Source of the DNA: an uncultured Granulosicoccus sp.
GTDB taxonomy: Bacteria; Pseudomonadota; Gammaproteobacteria; Granulosicoccales; Granulosicoccaceae
Direction: 5' to 3'
Length of the DNA stretch: 53,272 nt
Assembly: GCA_947495035.1 (NCBI GenBank)
Contig: CANLXI010000039.1
Span: 1-53,272, forward strand
Under the pieces are notes generated by a model. It had not been told where the DNA came from. It worked only from the letters and a program-made list of their open reading frames with translations, and made no database searches. Below, one piece after another: positions 36,109 to 45,644 of the stretch (position 1 is its first letter; each line of letters begins with the position of its first letter). The translations under genes and the position numbers were made by a program.

Positions 36109-37194
36109 TCAGGATTGCCCAAACAATGCTCTGTATTTGCGCACGAACAGGTTTTCACCTTTCAACTTCCGTGTTATCAGATTGCCCACAGTCATGAAGC
36201 CAAGAAAGGAATTGCCTCGGTCCGGTCCAAGCGGCACGATGATCGGGGCTTTGCTACCCCATGGTGCATAGGGCTTCATCCGCTCGATAGACTTGCCTTT
36301 ACCAAGGCCCAGCAAGGTGTTCTTCAGCCAGGGCAATTGCCGACTCGTAGCAACGATGGTCATTGCATCACCGGCATCTGCCACGTCGCCTGCGGCGAAG
36401 ACATTGGGAAAGGAGGTAGAGGGTCGCAGCCAGGCGTCGACCTTGATCCGACCTGCCGAGCTGGTTTCGGTCCCGGGCAGGGCCTGCAACAGCTCCCCGT
36501 TGGCCCGCGCGCCGATGACTGGAAATATCAGGTCGAATTCATGCTCCGAGTCGTCCTGAAGCCTCAGGCTGCCTGCGAAGGGCTCGGTCAGGCTCTGGAG
36601 GTTCTGAGCCCTGTGCCCGAGTACCAGCCGCACGCCAGCCCGCTCGAGTTTCTTCGTCAGGGCATCCCCGAAGGCCAACGGCTTGTCGGGAAACAGCCGG
36701 GGCTGAGCGGATATCAGTGTGACCCGTTTACCGGGCATCGCATGGGCGATCTCACCAGCAAGCTCGGTACCGACGGCGCCGCCACCAACGATGGCTACAT
36801 TGTCGGCGGCCGTCAACAGTGCGTGAATGCGGACACTTTCGGCGCGAAAGGCTGCGATGTCATCCCCTTTGGGTTTGAAGGGCGTGGCATTGCCGGAACC
36901 GGTAGCAACCACCACCTGATCGGCAACGATTCGGCTACCGTCTCCAAGCGTTATGCCCGCATCATCGACCGATGCGGCACGCGCGCGCACCACGCGGCCT
37001 CGAGTCAGCAGGCTGTCGTAGGGGATGAGTGCCTGGCTCATCAAGGTGGGATCGACGACACCTCTGATCATCGCCGGAGCGTGGACGAAGTGACTGCGCG
37101 GTTCGACCAGCACCACGTCGGCCCTGGCGTCGAGGGATCTGGCTAGCTCGGCGCCAATATAGCCGCCGCCAACGATCGCGATCTGTTGGGTCAT
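36109..37194 (-). CDS. FAD-dependent NAD(P)H oxidoreductase (NDH-2/AIF-like)
   Basis: A 361-residue flavoprotein with two dinucleotide folds: IAIVGGGYIGAELARSL for FAD at the N-terminus and VAIVGGGAVGTELAGEI for NAD(P)H in the middle. VVVATGSG and FAAGDVADAGD (second FAD contact) complete the pattern. The relatives are AIFM2/NDH-2-type quinone or nitrite-reductase-like reductases; the electron acceptor is not evident. ATG 37194 is chosen because the first fold begins there. Divergent from the LysR gene, which probably regulates it. Confidence 0.87.
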   Translation of the reverse strand: MTQQIAIVGGGYIGAELARSLDARADVVLVEPRSHFVHAPAMIRGVVDPTLMSQALIPYDSLLTRGRVVRARAASVDDAGITLGDGSRIVADQVVVATGSGNATPFKPKGDDIAAFRAESVRIHALLTAADNVAIVGGGAVGTELAGEIAHAMPGKRVTLISAQPRLFPDKPLAFGDALTKKLERAGVRLVLGHRAQNLQSLTEPFAGSLRLQDDSEHEFDLIFPVIGARANGELLQALPGTETSSAGRIKVDAWLRPSTSFPNVFAAGDVADAGDAMTIVATSRQLPWLKNTLLGLGKGKSIERMKPYAPWGSKAPIIVPLGPDRGNSFLGFMTVGNLITRKLKGENLFVRKYRALFGQS

Positions 37195-37303
37195 GGAAGG
37201 ATGTCTGTTTCTGGTGTAGGGACGAATAGTAGGAACACAACGGTCGCATTGATATTTATACTTTCCGATTATCATCATAAGAATCACTTAACAGGATGAC
37301 TGG
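37195..37303. promoter_or_regulatory. Divergent oxidoreductase/LysR control region
   Basis: A 109-bp AT-rich divergent gap. LysR regulators typically bind T-N11-A sites in exactly this place. Candidate dyads exist near ATCATCATAAGAAT but none is decisive. Confidence 0.4.
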
Positions 37304-38206
37304 ATGAAGCTCGATCAATTGAAGGTGCTACGCGCCGTCGTCGAGACCGGCTCGGTCAAGGCAGCCTCCGAGCGGCTCAACCGCACACAGCCGGCGGTGA
37401 GCCAAGGACTCAAGGCGCTGGAGCATCTGACCGGAACAGAGCTGTTCGACCGCACTGGATACCGACTCGAACTGACCCCCGTCGGGCAGCGAGTCTATCT
37501 CCAGTCGCTACGCGTGCTGGCGGAAGCAGAGGATCTGTCACAGCTGGTGCGTCATTTCGAGAGGGGCGAAGAGGAGACAATCGCCATCGCCATTGACGCG
37601 AGCACTGATATCTCCCTCTTGATGCCAGTGATGGCGGCACTACAAGAAAAATTTCCCGAAACGCGGGTGGTGCTGAAAACCGAGATGCTGTCGGGTGCTA
37701 TCGGGGCGTTGCATTCTGGAGAGGCCGTACTTGCCATTGCGCCGATGCTGTCGGTGATGCTGGAAGAGGAGGGCTTCGATCATATGCGTATTGGCCAGGT
37801 CATTCTTCGCAATGTGGCTGCCCCGGTGATGATCGACTCGATGAACGAACCGGAACGACTGTCTGAGCTGCGCCGCTTTACTCAGGTGATCGTCCGCGAC
37901 AGTGGCCAGGCCGCCGGACTGTTCAATCGCGAACTCGGAGTCCAGAAGGGTCAGCGTCGCTGGTATGTCAGTGATTTGCACACCAAGAAGGCACTCCTTG
38001 TCGCTGGGCTGGGGTGGGGTCGCCTGCCGGAGCACATGATTGTCGATGAGCTTGCCGAAGACGGCCTGCAGGAGATCTCCCTCCCTCACACGCATCTGCC
38101 CTCTGAGACGAAGATCTTTGCCTTCCGGCAGCCTCGACCTGTCATCGGTCCGGTAGCAACAGCGCTGTGGGAGAGCCTTGAGGGACTTTCAGTGGACCGT
38201 CAATAG
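37304..38206 (+). CDS. LysR-family transcriptional regulator
   Basis: A 300-residue LTTR. The winged helix-turn-helix is at residues about 1-60 (LKVLRAVVETGSVKAASERL, NRTQPAVSQGLKALE, then LFDRTGYRLELTPVG). The C-terminal ligand-binding domain follows (about 90-295). The LTTR layout, divergent from the oxidoreductase gene with a 109-bp gap, suggests that it activates that gene and represses itself. Confidence 0.93.
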   Translation: MKLDQLKVLRAVVETGSVKAASERLNRTQPAVSQGLKALEHLTGTELFDRTGYRLELTPVGQRVYLQSLRVLAEAEDLSQLVRHFERGEEETIAIAIDASTDISLLMPVMAALQEKFPETRVVLKTEMLSGAIGALHSGEAVLAIAPMLSVMLEEEGFDHMRIGQVILRNVAAPVMIDSMNEPERLSELRRFTQVIVRDSGQAAGLFNRELGVQKGQRRWYVSDLHTKKALLVAGLGWGRLPEHMIVDELAEDGLQEISLPHTHLPSETKIFAFRQPRPVIGPVATALWESLEGLSVDRQ

Positions 38207-38947
38207 GGAACGGGAGATGCAGATGTTCGCAGATCTGGTCGGATGTGAAGGTCAGCCGCGTTGCGGTGTGGCTCGTCGAAATCTGCCTTGCCGATTTTCG
38301 CACCACCTTGCCGAAAAATCGTGAATACCATGAAGAAGTGGCAAAGAAAGTTGGGAGGGACGAAACCAATCGCAGCCTGCAAGTGCTCGGACGCGGTGAA
38401 CGCATGAGTCGAGAGTCGCTGTTCAAGCAACGGTTCGTGCTCGTCCGATATCCTTGTCAGAAGCCGCTTCATGCATTGGAGATAGTGTAGGAATAGTGGC
38501 TTCGAAGACTGCAGTATCGCCCATCTCAGAAAACTCCTTCATGAAGCTCTGTGTCATCCCGCCTATCAAAGGCGCTGCAGAGCTACGTGGTCCGCCTGCC
38601 TGATCATCACCGACAAGGCTATATACATACAATCTCATACAGGATCTGCGTCTGGTCAGATTGGTCATGGATCTGCATGGTCCGAAGGAGAGAGGGTCGG
38701 TCAAAGTCGTCAGATTGTATTCTCGCAGGTGTGCATGGCTGTCCGGGTTGCTGGATAGACAGCCCTGCGTGATTGCTCAGATCACAGCCCAACCGTCACC
38801 GAGACGTTGGCGGGTGTCTGGCACGGGGTTAAAAATATCTCGAAAAAGACGTTTTACCCCCTTGAGCTTCACGCACGATCGCGCATAATCCGCGCGCCGG
38901 CAGAGGCCGGCAATCACCCTATTTCAGGAGTCCCTCAAGGGACATAC
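38207..38947. other. 740-bp gap, no gene supported
   Basis: Several overlapping frames of 70-95 codons occur on both strands (38245-38490 plus, 38200-38472 minus, 38423-38704 minus), none with a ribosome site or recognisable family. A decayed gene is possible. The right end holds the lipoprotein promoter and a GCCGGC/GCCGGC dyad near 38898. Confidence 0.4.
38862..38889 (+). promoter_or_regulatory. Sigma-70-like promoter of lipoprotein gene
   Basis: TTGAGC (38862-38867) and CATAAT (38884-38889) are spaced by 16 bp and lie about 59 bp before the lipoprotein ATG. Both boxes are close to consensus. Confidence 0.5.
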
Positions 38948-39994
38948 ATGAACACCAAGACACCCCTGTTTCTCGCAATCGCTACTGTTTTGGCTGGCAA
39001 CCTGGTCGCCTGTCAATCCGACAATGAGTCGTTCGCCGATCCGACCGCTCCCGGTGCGGATCCGATTACCGGTTTACCACTGGAAGAGGCTTCTCCAGCC
39101 GTTGTGCAGTTGGATGACGGCTCAAGCGTTCCTGCCGCGGCAAGCAGCGGTGAAGTCGCGATGTTATCGCCATCAAACTACGACTCGGTCGTAGATGAGG
39201 TGTTCGCTGTCTTCACCGGCGCTGCCTATGGCAGCGAAGTACTTGCACTCCCGCCATACCCGGGGTTTCGGGCACTGGAAATCGGTGGTGATTACAACGA
39301 CAGCTCCACCTCTATCTCCGAAGTGTGTGACAACGGTGGTTCTGCCAATATCTCGTTGAGCTGGAGTGGCTCACGCGTCATATTGAACGACCGCCAGGCG
39401 TTCTTTGATAATTGCCAATACGACACGCTGGTGCTCGATGGTGAGTTTCAAACACTGGAATACGACAATATCAGTGTCGTCTCGTCCGGGCTGACCATTA
39501 CGGGAGAAGGTAGTACGAAATCCTTTTCTGGCGGTGTGGGCTATGGAGATGGCAACAACTACGGTGGCAGCAGTGAACGTTGGTGGGGCGCCAGTGAACT
39601 GAACTGGTCAGTCAGTTCCGAAGACCAGATCGAATTTGCGATAAGCAATGCGAACACGAGCTACCGAATCGACGGCGGCTTCGCCCACAACATGAGCGGC
39701 GGTTTCACGTTGACGACCGAAGACTACATCGTGCAAGTACAAACGGTGGAAGCGCTGCAGTCGGATCGGCTGGATTACGACGACCTGAACTACAGCCCGC
39801 GAAACTGGTTCTATAGCAGCGGGATTCTGCGTATCACCGCGTCGGATGGCAGCAGCGTTCTGATAGAAGCGGACAATGGCGATGCTACGTCCGCTCGTGT
39901 GACGCTTGCCTATGATGGTCAGCTCGAGAGTTTCGACAAGCCATGGTCCGATTGGGACAGCGTGCTCAGGGCAGGTCCTTCTCCGGCCCGTTGA
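38948..39994 (+). CDS. Lipoprotein, function unknown
   Basis: A 348-residue predicted lipoprotein. The signal ends in NLVAC (lipid Cys22). The mature part is acidic, rich in Ser, Asp and Gly, and appears all-beta (repeating amphipathic strands such as SANISLSWSGSRVILND and TLVLDGEFQTLEYDN). AAGGGAC precedes the ATG. I recognise no family. A decayed copy with a large internal deletion lies at 41927-42150, so the gene was duplicated at some time. Confidence 0.75.
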   Translation: MNTKTPLFLAIATVLAGNLVACQSDNESFADPTAPGADPITGLPLEEASPAVVQLDDGSSVPAAASSGEVAMLSPSNYDSVVDEVFAVFTGAAYGSEVLALPPYPGFRALEIGGDYNDSSTSISEVCDNGGSANISLSWSGSRVILNDRQAFFDNCQYDTLVLDGEFQTLEYDNISVVSSGLTITGEGSTKSFSGGVGYGDGNNYGGSSERWWGASELNWSVSSEDQIEFAISNANTSYRIDGGFAHNMSGGFTLTTEDYIVQVQTVEALQSDRLDYDDLNYSPRNWFYSSGILRITASDGSSVLIEADNGDATSARVTLAYDGQLESFDKPWSDWDSVLRAGPSPAR

Positions 39995-40595
39995 AGAAAT
40001 GGAACTGGCAGCGCAGGTCAAACACTGTGCTGCCAGTGGTAAAGAACGGCCATGCCTGTACGCCAGGGCCAGCAATTCCAATCGGCACACACGCCCGGCG
40101 ATGATCCTGCAACAGGCCGTCAGACTCGGCTTGATCGGATTCCAGGTCGGCAAGAGCTCCGCCATGGTCCGGGCGCCAATATTTGCCAAGCACGTTCTGA
40201 TTCCGGACGTCGCCGACAATGTCCCATTGCTGCCTGTTCTGGCGGTCAAGCCGAACATCGTGGTCACACACGACGAAAAGTTCATCATGACGTCCAAGCG
40301 GTTCTATCATATTCGTGACGGGCGTACGGAGGAGGAAGACGGCGAGGGGCGCACAGTGTAGCGATTGCTGTCTTGGCGGACTCAATTTTGCTGACTACGA
40401 TGATCTGCTGTGCGCTTACCGAGCTATCGCCTTTCGCCTGATTGCTTCGATGGATAAAAATCTGAACCACTATGCATAGGTCGAATATAGGCGTCAGTAA
40501 CTTTACCTGTGAAAGTCTCCGGCGTAGGGTTGTCATTGGATAGACCAGACGCGGTCGCTGTCTTCGTACGCGACAAGACCGCAAGGAGATAAACA
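39995..40595. other. 600-bp gap, no gene supported
   Basis: Frames are open on both strands across 39906-40385 (up to about 150 codons each), but none has a ribosome site, a signal or a family I recognise, and they exclude each other. The last 20 bp carry the strong AAGGAG ribosome site of the next gene. Confidence 0.4.
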
Positions 40596-41054
40596 ATGGC
40601 AACCAAGAAGAAAACCAAATCGGACAAATCCAGAATATCCGACGAATCGAGAACGCACTGCGCAGTTGGCATGTGCAATCCTCAAAGGGTTCAGGGCCTC
40701 AAGTCCAATATCAAGAAGGGAAGTACTCACAAACTGGTATCGATAAAGGGGCCAGGCTTGTTTCTAGCCGGACATGTCTCGAAACAGGGTGGGGCGAATG
40801 ACCTCACGTTCGTATCGCTCGAAATTGACGGGGAAAGCGTGGTGAATCTGTCTTTTGCCGCGGCCAGTAACCTGGGGCTCACTCAAGACAACCCCTACGG
40901 GCTTGTTCTTCTGAAGGGTGGCCCTGTTCAGAACCTCACCTTTGGATGGCCGGTGCCACTCACGTTCAAAAGAAGTATGGAGCTCTCGGTTGTCGTCAAT
41001 GAAGCTGGGGTTGCCCAGATAATCGGGAACGTGATACGAGGCTCCAGCGGATGA
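40596..41054 (+). CDS. Hypothetical basic N-terminus, beta-rich protein
   Basis: A 152-residue protein with a strong ribosome site (AAGGAG) 8 bp before its ATG. The first 12 residues are very basic (ATKKKTKSDKSR). The rest is mostly beta with FVSLEIDGESVVNLSFAAAS and LSVVVNEAGVAQII strands. It lacks a signal peptide and membrane helix. Two Cys residues (CAVGMC) lie close together. No family recognised. Convergent with the Rossmann-fold gene; a weak CATAATC/GATTATG dyad lies in between (41070-41093). Confidence 0.65.
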   Translation: MATKKKTKSDKSRISDESRTHCAVGMCNPQRVQGLKSNIKKGSTHKLVSIKGPGLFLAGHVSKQGGANDLTFVSLEIDGESVVNLSFAAASNLGLTQDNPYGLVLLKGGPVQNLTFGWPVPLTFKRSMELSVVVNEAGVAQIIGNVIRGSSG

Positions 41055-41088
41055 TGAGGTTTGGAAGGCCATAATCTGTCGTTGCGGA

Positions 41089-41751
41089 TTATGTGAAAGG
41101 CACCAAACCGTGCGATATCAGGACAGGTGCCTGATGTACATACTCGTTGGAATCTGCTGCCCCGACCATGAAATCAGCGACGTCTGCACGTCGGATGACA
41201 CCATTGCGCCACTCCTCCGAATCAGCAAGTACACGGTACTTGCCGGTCTTCGAACCGTTGCGAAGCACACCCGGGCGTGCCATCGTCCAGTCGAGCCCCG
41301 ATGCCTTGATCATCCGCTCCTGCTCACTCTTGTCAGCATAAGCCTTGCCAAACACCAGGTTGAATCCCGGACGTTGAAGCGCACTTACAGCAGATTTTGA
41401 ATCCCCGGCACCAAAACCGGTCAGTGCGACAAGTCGAGACACTCCCGTAGAACCCATGGCATCCAACAGCACTTTCGTACTCTCTGAAAACAGCGTAATC
41501 GGACCGGTGAAGAGTTTCAGGTCGAAGGGTACGCCCAGCGTCTGCAACACCGCGTTCGCACCTGACAGAGCCTGTAGCACGTCAGCCTTGACCAGCGCGT
41601 CGCCGTCCACGGCTTGTAATCGTTCGTGGGAGAGCCCGGTGCTGCTTGCGGAACGTGCAAACAGGGTGACCTCATGCCCACGCGACAGCGCATCCTTCAC
41701 GCACGCAAGCCCGACACCACTGCTACCGCCGACAACTACGAGTTTTGCCAT
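41089..41751 (-). CDS. NAD(P)-binding Rossmann-fold protein (atypical SDR/NmrA-like)
   Basis: A 220-residue protein with the nucleotide motif VVVGGSSGVGLACVKDAL, then GDALVKADVLQAL and VSRLVALTGFGAGD and the GLDWTMARPGVL segment of atypical short-chain reductases. ATG 41751 begins at the first strand of the fold; a longer frame to 42045 would read backwards through the lipoprotein pseudogene and is rejected. Substrate unknown; such proteins can be reductases or redox sensors. Confidence 0.85.
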   Translation of the reverse strand: MAKLVVVGGSSGVGLACVKDALSRGHEVTLFARSASSTGLSHERLQAVDGDALVKADVLQALSGANAVLQTLGVPFDLKLFTGPITLFSESTKVLLDAMGSTGVSRLVALTGFGAGDSKSAVSALQRPGFNLVFGKAYADKSEQERMIKASGLDWTMARPGVLRNGSKTGKYRVLADSEEWRNGVIRRADVADFMVGAADSNEYVHQAPVLISHGLVPFT

Positions 41752-41926
41752 GTTGGTTTCTGTCCGTTTCAAGGAGTGTTTGGGGGCCTGCGTGCCACCG
41801 ATTTGAATGACACTCAGCGTTACGGAAGTTTCTGGTGATTGGTTCAGCGTTTGAATGGATTTCTGGCTGATCTCATCCAGCTTGCGTTTGCACGCCGGCA
41901 TCATCCTTGAACGGCGTAATTGATCA

Positions 41927-42150
41927 TCCGTCGATCCGGCCGCTCCCGGGGCGGATCCGATTACCGATTTACCACTGGAAGATACATCTATATCCGTTGT
42001 GCCGCTGGAAGACAGCACGAGTTTTCCATCCGTGGCAAGCAACATTGGAGTCGAGATGCTCAGGTTGTCAGATTACGAAACCTTTGTGGATATTGCAGCG
42101 GACAATGGCAAGGCGGCGTCCGCTCGTGTGATGACTGCCCAGCCCGTTGA
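41927..42150 (+). pseudogene. Decayed, internally deleted copy of the lipoprotein gene
   Basis: The first part matches the lipoprotein gene base for base over long runs, for example CGGATCCGATTACCG and TTTACCACTGGAAGA (compare 39058-39093). The second part matches its 3' end: GCGGACAATGGC, GTCCGCTCGTGTGA and CCGTTGA with the stop (compare 39870-39994). About 675 bp between these parts are missing. There is no signal peptide part. It ends one base before the stop of the ankyrin gene. Confidence 0.85.
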
Positions 42151-42151
42151 A

Positions 42152-43870
42152 TCACGATTTCAATAGTGCAAGTATGTCCTGATTCCCGGATATGACGGCA
42201 AGATCGACTATACTGCGCCCTTCGGCATCGCTGACCGTTCGCTCCGCGCCTCTTGCCAGCAAAGCTCTGGCAGTATCAATTCGGTTATTCACAACGGCAA
42301 ACCACAAAGGTGTGGCCCAGTCGTTCGGATGTTGCTCCTGTGAGCCGGTACGAACGCTGCGAAAGCGGGCATTCACAAGTTCCGGATTGTTGTTGAGCGT
42401 GATTTCCAGATGGTCCAGGCGTCCCAGTGCAGCTGCAGTGAAGATGTCCATGGGTTGTTCCATCAACAGGTCCACGACGGCGGTCTGGTGGCCATACAGG
42501 GCATGCGAGATCGGCGGTGAATGATGGTCCGGGTCGCGAAGCGCCGTGTCAGCTCCGGCCTCGACCAGCAAGCGAATCACATCGAGGTGGCCCTTCCATG
42601 CCGCGGCATGCAGAGGTGTGCATGTGCCACGCGGACTGAGTTCGAATCCGAGAGCGATCATCGTTCTGACGGCATCGCAGTTGCCATTGCCGGCGGCCTC
42701 GCGCAACAACTCCCGATCCTTCTCTGGCTTGATCCCCTGGTGATCGGTTCCCAGTGCCTTTGCCGCGTCCAGATCGCCGCACATACAAGCGGCTTGAAAG
42801 GATTCGTAGCCGCTCAGCGGTTCGGCGGACCCGCCCCTTGATTTGATGAGCTCGGCAATCTCGGGCATGCCGCGCATCATCGCCACCTGATAGGGGGTAT
42901 GGCCTACGGTGTAGGTCGGATAATAATTATTGTCCGGCGAATCGATGTCCACTCCGTGCTCGATCAGCAGGCGAGCACGATCGGCGAATCCCCAGCGCAA
43001 GGCGATGATCAGCTGGAAGTGCATGGTGCGGTGCTCCTCCGGCTTGTGCCCTTCATCCTGCAACCACCAGTCCGAGGGGTCGCTGTCCTTCAGGCCGTAT
43101 TCGAGCATCAGTTTCAGGTGGGTATCGTCCGGGCTGAAGCAGCGGTTGTAAGCTCCCTGGCTGTCATTGGGATTGGCCGCGGCATCCAGCAGGGCACGGG
43201 CAAATGCTTCCATGTCCGGGTGCGGGGGCAGTCGAACAATGCCGCCTTCACCGTCCCCGAAAACACCGGTGAGTACCGCAAAGCGATAGGTGCCGTCCCA
43301 GAAGTAGTGCGCGTTCGGGTCCGCACCGGCATCCAGCAAGACTCTGCCGGCAGGGTAGGTGGAGACGCCCGGCAGGCGCGCATAGGCTGCGTACATCAAT
43401 GGCGTCCACTGGAACGGGCCGCCTTTCGTATCCACTTGGTCTGGTTGGTTTGCCAGCAGGCGTTGCACAGCTTCCACATCACCGGCGGCGGCTGCGGTGT
43501 GCAAGCTATGCGACGCGATCTCCGGGTGCGCCTCGAGCAGGGCTGCGGCCTGCTCGAACTGGGCAGGACCTCGATCGTCAGGACCGTAGTGCAGACAGAC
43601 CAGATCCAGAAAGCGATTCGCGTGCTGTTCGGTTGATGCGTCAGATCCAGCACCGGATTCCACATAACGCTTCAGCCGAGTCCAGCTGGAGAAGCCATGA
43701 TCGCGAGCGATGACGAGCTGGGCTTGCTGCAACGTGATGTCGTCTGGCTTGCCGAAATATGGACCGATCCGCATCAAGGCTTCGCGATCATGGGCTCCGG
43801 CGGCGGCCAGTAACCGTTTGGCCTGCTTCTTCAGGTGCTCGAGTGAGGGTCGTGCAGGGAGTTCAGACAT
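42152..43870 (-). CDS. Ankyrin-repeat protein
   Basis: A 572-residue cytosolic protein. The N-terminal segment (LEHLKKQAKRLLAAAGAHD and IARDHGFSSWTRLKRYV) is typical of a bacterial ankyrin family. Many ankyrin repeats follow, clearest at HSLHTAAAAGDVEAVQRLL, PLHAAAWKGHLDVIRLLVEA and PLWFAVVNNRIDTARALL. They mediate protein-protein binding; no enzyme domain is seen. ATG 43870 has AGGAGG at 5 bp; the frame extends to 43888. Monocistronic. Confidence 0.9.
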   Translation of the reverse strand: MSELPARPSLEHLKKQAKRLLAAAGAHDREALMRIGPYFGKPDDITLQQAQLVIARDHGFSSWTRLKRYVESGAGSDASTEQHANRFLDLVCLHYGPDDRGPAQFEQAAALLEAHPEIASHSLHTAAAAGDVEAVQRLLANQPDQVDTKGGPFQWTPLMYAAYARLPGVSTYPAGRVLLDAGADPNAHYFWDGTYRFAVLTGVFGDGEGGIVRLPPHPDMEAFARALLDAAANPNDSQGAYNRCFSPDDTHLKLMLEYGLKDSDPSDWWLQDEGHKPEEHRTMHFQLIIALRWGFADRARLLIEHGVDIDSPDNNYYPTYTVGHTPYQVAMMRGMPEIAELIKSRGGSAEPLSGYESFQAACMCGDLDAAKALGTDHQGIKPEKDRELLREAAGNGNCDAVRTMIALGFELSPRGTCTPLHAAAWKGHLDVIRLLVEAGADTALRDPDHHSPPISHALYGHQTAVVDLLMEQPMDIFTAAALGRLDHLEITLNNNPELVNARFRSVRTGSQEQHPNDWATPLWFAVVNNRIDTARALLARGAERTVSDAEGRSIVDLAVISGNQDILALLKS

Positions 43871-44214
43871 GTTTCCTCCTTCCATCATCCGGTATCCGCG
43901 CCCTCGGACCAGAAAGAAGGTGGTTCGATGGTGTGCAATCTGACCTCAGATGGGCTTGGCCCTTCCCGCGGATCGGGTGCGTTCTGATACGCCTCTGACT
44001 CAACATGATAGCGGAGAAGTGGCGGGAAGCCAAATGGCAGGCACGCCCCGGACGCTTTGGAAGTCAGTCAATTGCAAGTTTGTGCAGTTGCTGGTAGAAC
44101 GCGACTGCCAATAACAATCCTCGATCGTCGGTCATACCTGGAAGAATGCACTGAACCAGAAGGCAAGAGGCTGATCGTTACGAACGTCACTACATTCCAA
44201 CTGAAGGCACAGTC
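43871..44214. other. 340-bp gap, no gene seen
   Basis: This divergent gap between the ankyrin gene (minus) and the small membrane protein (plus) holds their promoters. No repeats or hairpins are convincing. Confidence 0.45.
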
Positions 44215-44421
44215 ATGCTGAAATTCCTGACCATCAACACCGCGATAATCCTGGCATTGGTGGCAACCGTTTCCTTCACAACGCTTGGCTTGCTGGGTGT
44301 GCAGATCGAGAGCAGTTACATTGTCGCCACAGCGTTTGTCTGCGGTACGATACTGCTCGCTGCCATCTGGCGCGGCGTTCGTCGATTGCTTCGTCGGTTT
44401 ACTGGCAAGCGATCCGATTGA
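44215..44421 (+). CDS. Small two-helix membrane protein
   Basis: A 68-residue protein with two predicted membrane helices (ITTAIILALVATVSFTTL-like segment at about 6-26 and IVATAFVCGTILLAAIW at about 35-52) and a basic tail (RRLLRRFTGKR). GAAGG precedes the ATG. No family is recognised. Coding status is likely but not proven. Confidence 0.55.
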   Translation: MLKFLTINTAIILALVATVSFTTLGLLGVQIESSYIVATAFVCGTILLAAIWRGVRRLLRRFTGKRSD

Positions 44422-44900
44422 CCCTACTCGACAGAATGTTCAACTGATCACGCCGTTCAATCAGTAGAGAGAGCAGGTGGTGAGTTCGAAGCACTCTCAG
44501 ATAGAAAGTGCAAGCTCGAACCAGTGACCATGAGCTGCTGAAATCTATTCATCGTCAGAAATCGCAAGTTCGAGTTGCCAGATCATGTTTTCGCCTACTT
44601 CTGAACATGCAACGACTCGCACTCGTCGTGCGTTCCAGTTGTGTTTGTCGCGATTTCTCGAATTGATTCAGTGCGACCAATCTTCGATGCAGGTATCAGC
44701 AAGGGAACACCTATGACACCATTTTTCTCGGGTTATCACCCTCAAGAATTCAACGTTCAAAAGGCCCCCATGAATTCAGGAAAAACTGCTTTACAGTCTC
44801 GATTTGATGACAAACTGACATTGCGAAATGTCAGGGATTGGTTCATACATGGAATTGCAAAATTCTGAACTTAGTGCGCGCGGGCGAGCAGCAATGCTAT
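44422..44900. other. 480-bp gap, possible 51-residue ORF
   Basis: One small frame, 44713-44868 plus, starts with ATG 7 bp after a good AAGGGA site and encodes 51 residues (TPFFSGYHPQEFNVQKAPM at the start). It has no recognised family and may be chance. Nothing else is seen. Confidence 0.3.
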
Positions 44901-45644
44901 TCAGGACTCCTCGAATACCAATTTGAACTTCAGTGAATCAAGTTGTGATGATATGTGATTGAGCAGCGCATAGCTGAAGATGATTATGCCTGTCATTTCC
45001 AGTGTTTCTTCTATCGTCGTTATGGCGAGGTATACGAGATGTTCGCTGCCGTACTGTGCGCAATAAGCGCCGATCATCTCTACACCGAGCACTCCGGAGA
45101 CATAGGTAGCCCCGGCAATCAAAAAAAGGTTCCGCGTTTTCTCTGGCAATGAGAGCACAAATTTCCAGTAGATTCCAACAACGACGACGACAAACAAGGC
45201 CCCTGGGATGACCCATGCGAAGTACAAAAAGCCACTGGTACCCAACACGGGTCGAAGTGCAATAAATATTTCATGAATGCTGCACATCTCGTCAACAGCG
45301 AACAACGAAAAAATGACGGACAGGCCTAACCAGTAGAATCTTTGCGGCGAGATCTGTTTTACCGCTAGCCAGTATTCAATCGCCAGCAAAATTGCACAGA
45401 AAAACAGTGACAAGCCGGCATACAAGGTAGGAATATTGCCTTCTTTGTCCAAAAGGAACAGCCTTGCAGAATACCCCTCCAACTTACTATCAAGATACAT
45501 GGAAACCGTGCTAGCCAGAATCAAGACGAACACAACCAGTGACATGACTCGACCGATGAACAATGGATTGACTGCAACCACGGGAACTATGAGTTCCTCA
45601 CTCACCACTTCAGTTTCCTGGTTCGGGGCAGTCCTGTTGCTCAT
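44901..45644 (-). CDS. Six-helix membrane protein with acidic/His motifs
   Basis: A 247-residue polytopic protein with six predicted membrane helices. Two conserved-looking polar motifs lie within or next to helices: FAVDEMCSIHEIF in helix 3 and TTIEETLEMTGIIIF in helix 6; one more Glu is in helix 5 (GVEMIGAY). Buried Asp, Glu and His of this sort can form a metal site, as in membrane hydrolases, but I do not recognise the family. Monocistronic. Confidence 0.7.
   Translation of the reverse strand: MSNRTAPNQETEVVSEELIVPVVAVNPLFIGRVMSLVVFVLILASTVSMYLDSKLEGYSARLFLLDKEGNIPTLYAGLSLFFCAILLAIEYWLAVKQISPQRFYWLGLSVIFSLFAVDEMCSIHEIFIALRPVLGTSGFLYFAWVIPGALFVVVVVGIYWKFVLSLPEKTRNLFLIAGATYVSGVLGVEMIGAYCAQYGSEHLVYLAITTIEETLEMTGIIIFSYALLNHISSQLDSLKFKLVFEES

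Noticed and set aside
36115..37146. 343-codon plus-strand frame
   Set aside because: Antisense to the FAD oxidoreductase, whose two GGG dinucleotide folds are unambiguous.
39608..40385. Minus-strand frames of 139-229 codons after the lipoprotein gene
   Set aside because: No ribosome site or family; partly antisense to the lipoprotein gene and mutually exclusive.
41752..42045. N-terminal extension of the Rossmann-fold protein
   Set aside because: The extension reads antisense through the lipoprotein pseudogene; the fold starts at ATG 41751.
42899..43636. 245-codon plus-strand frame
   Set aside because: Antisense to ankyrin repeats.
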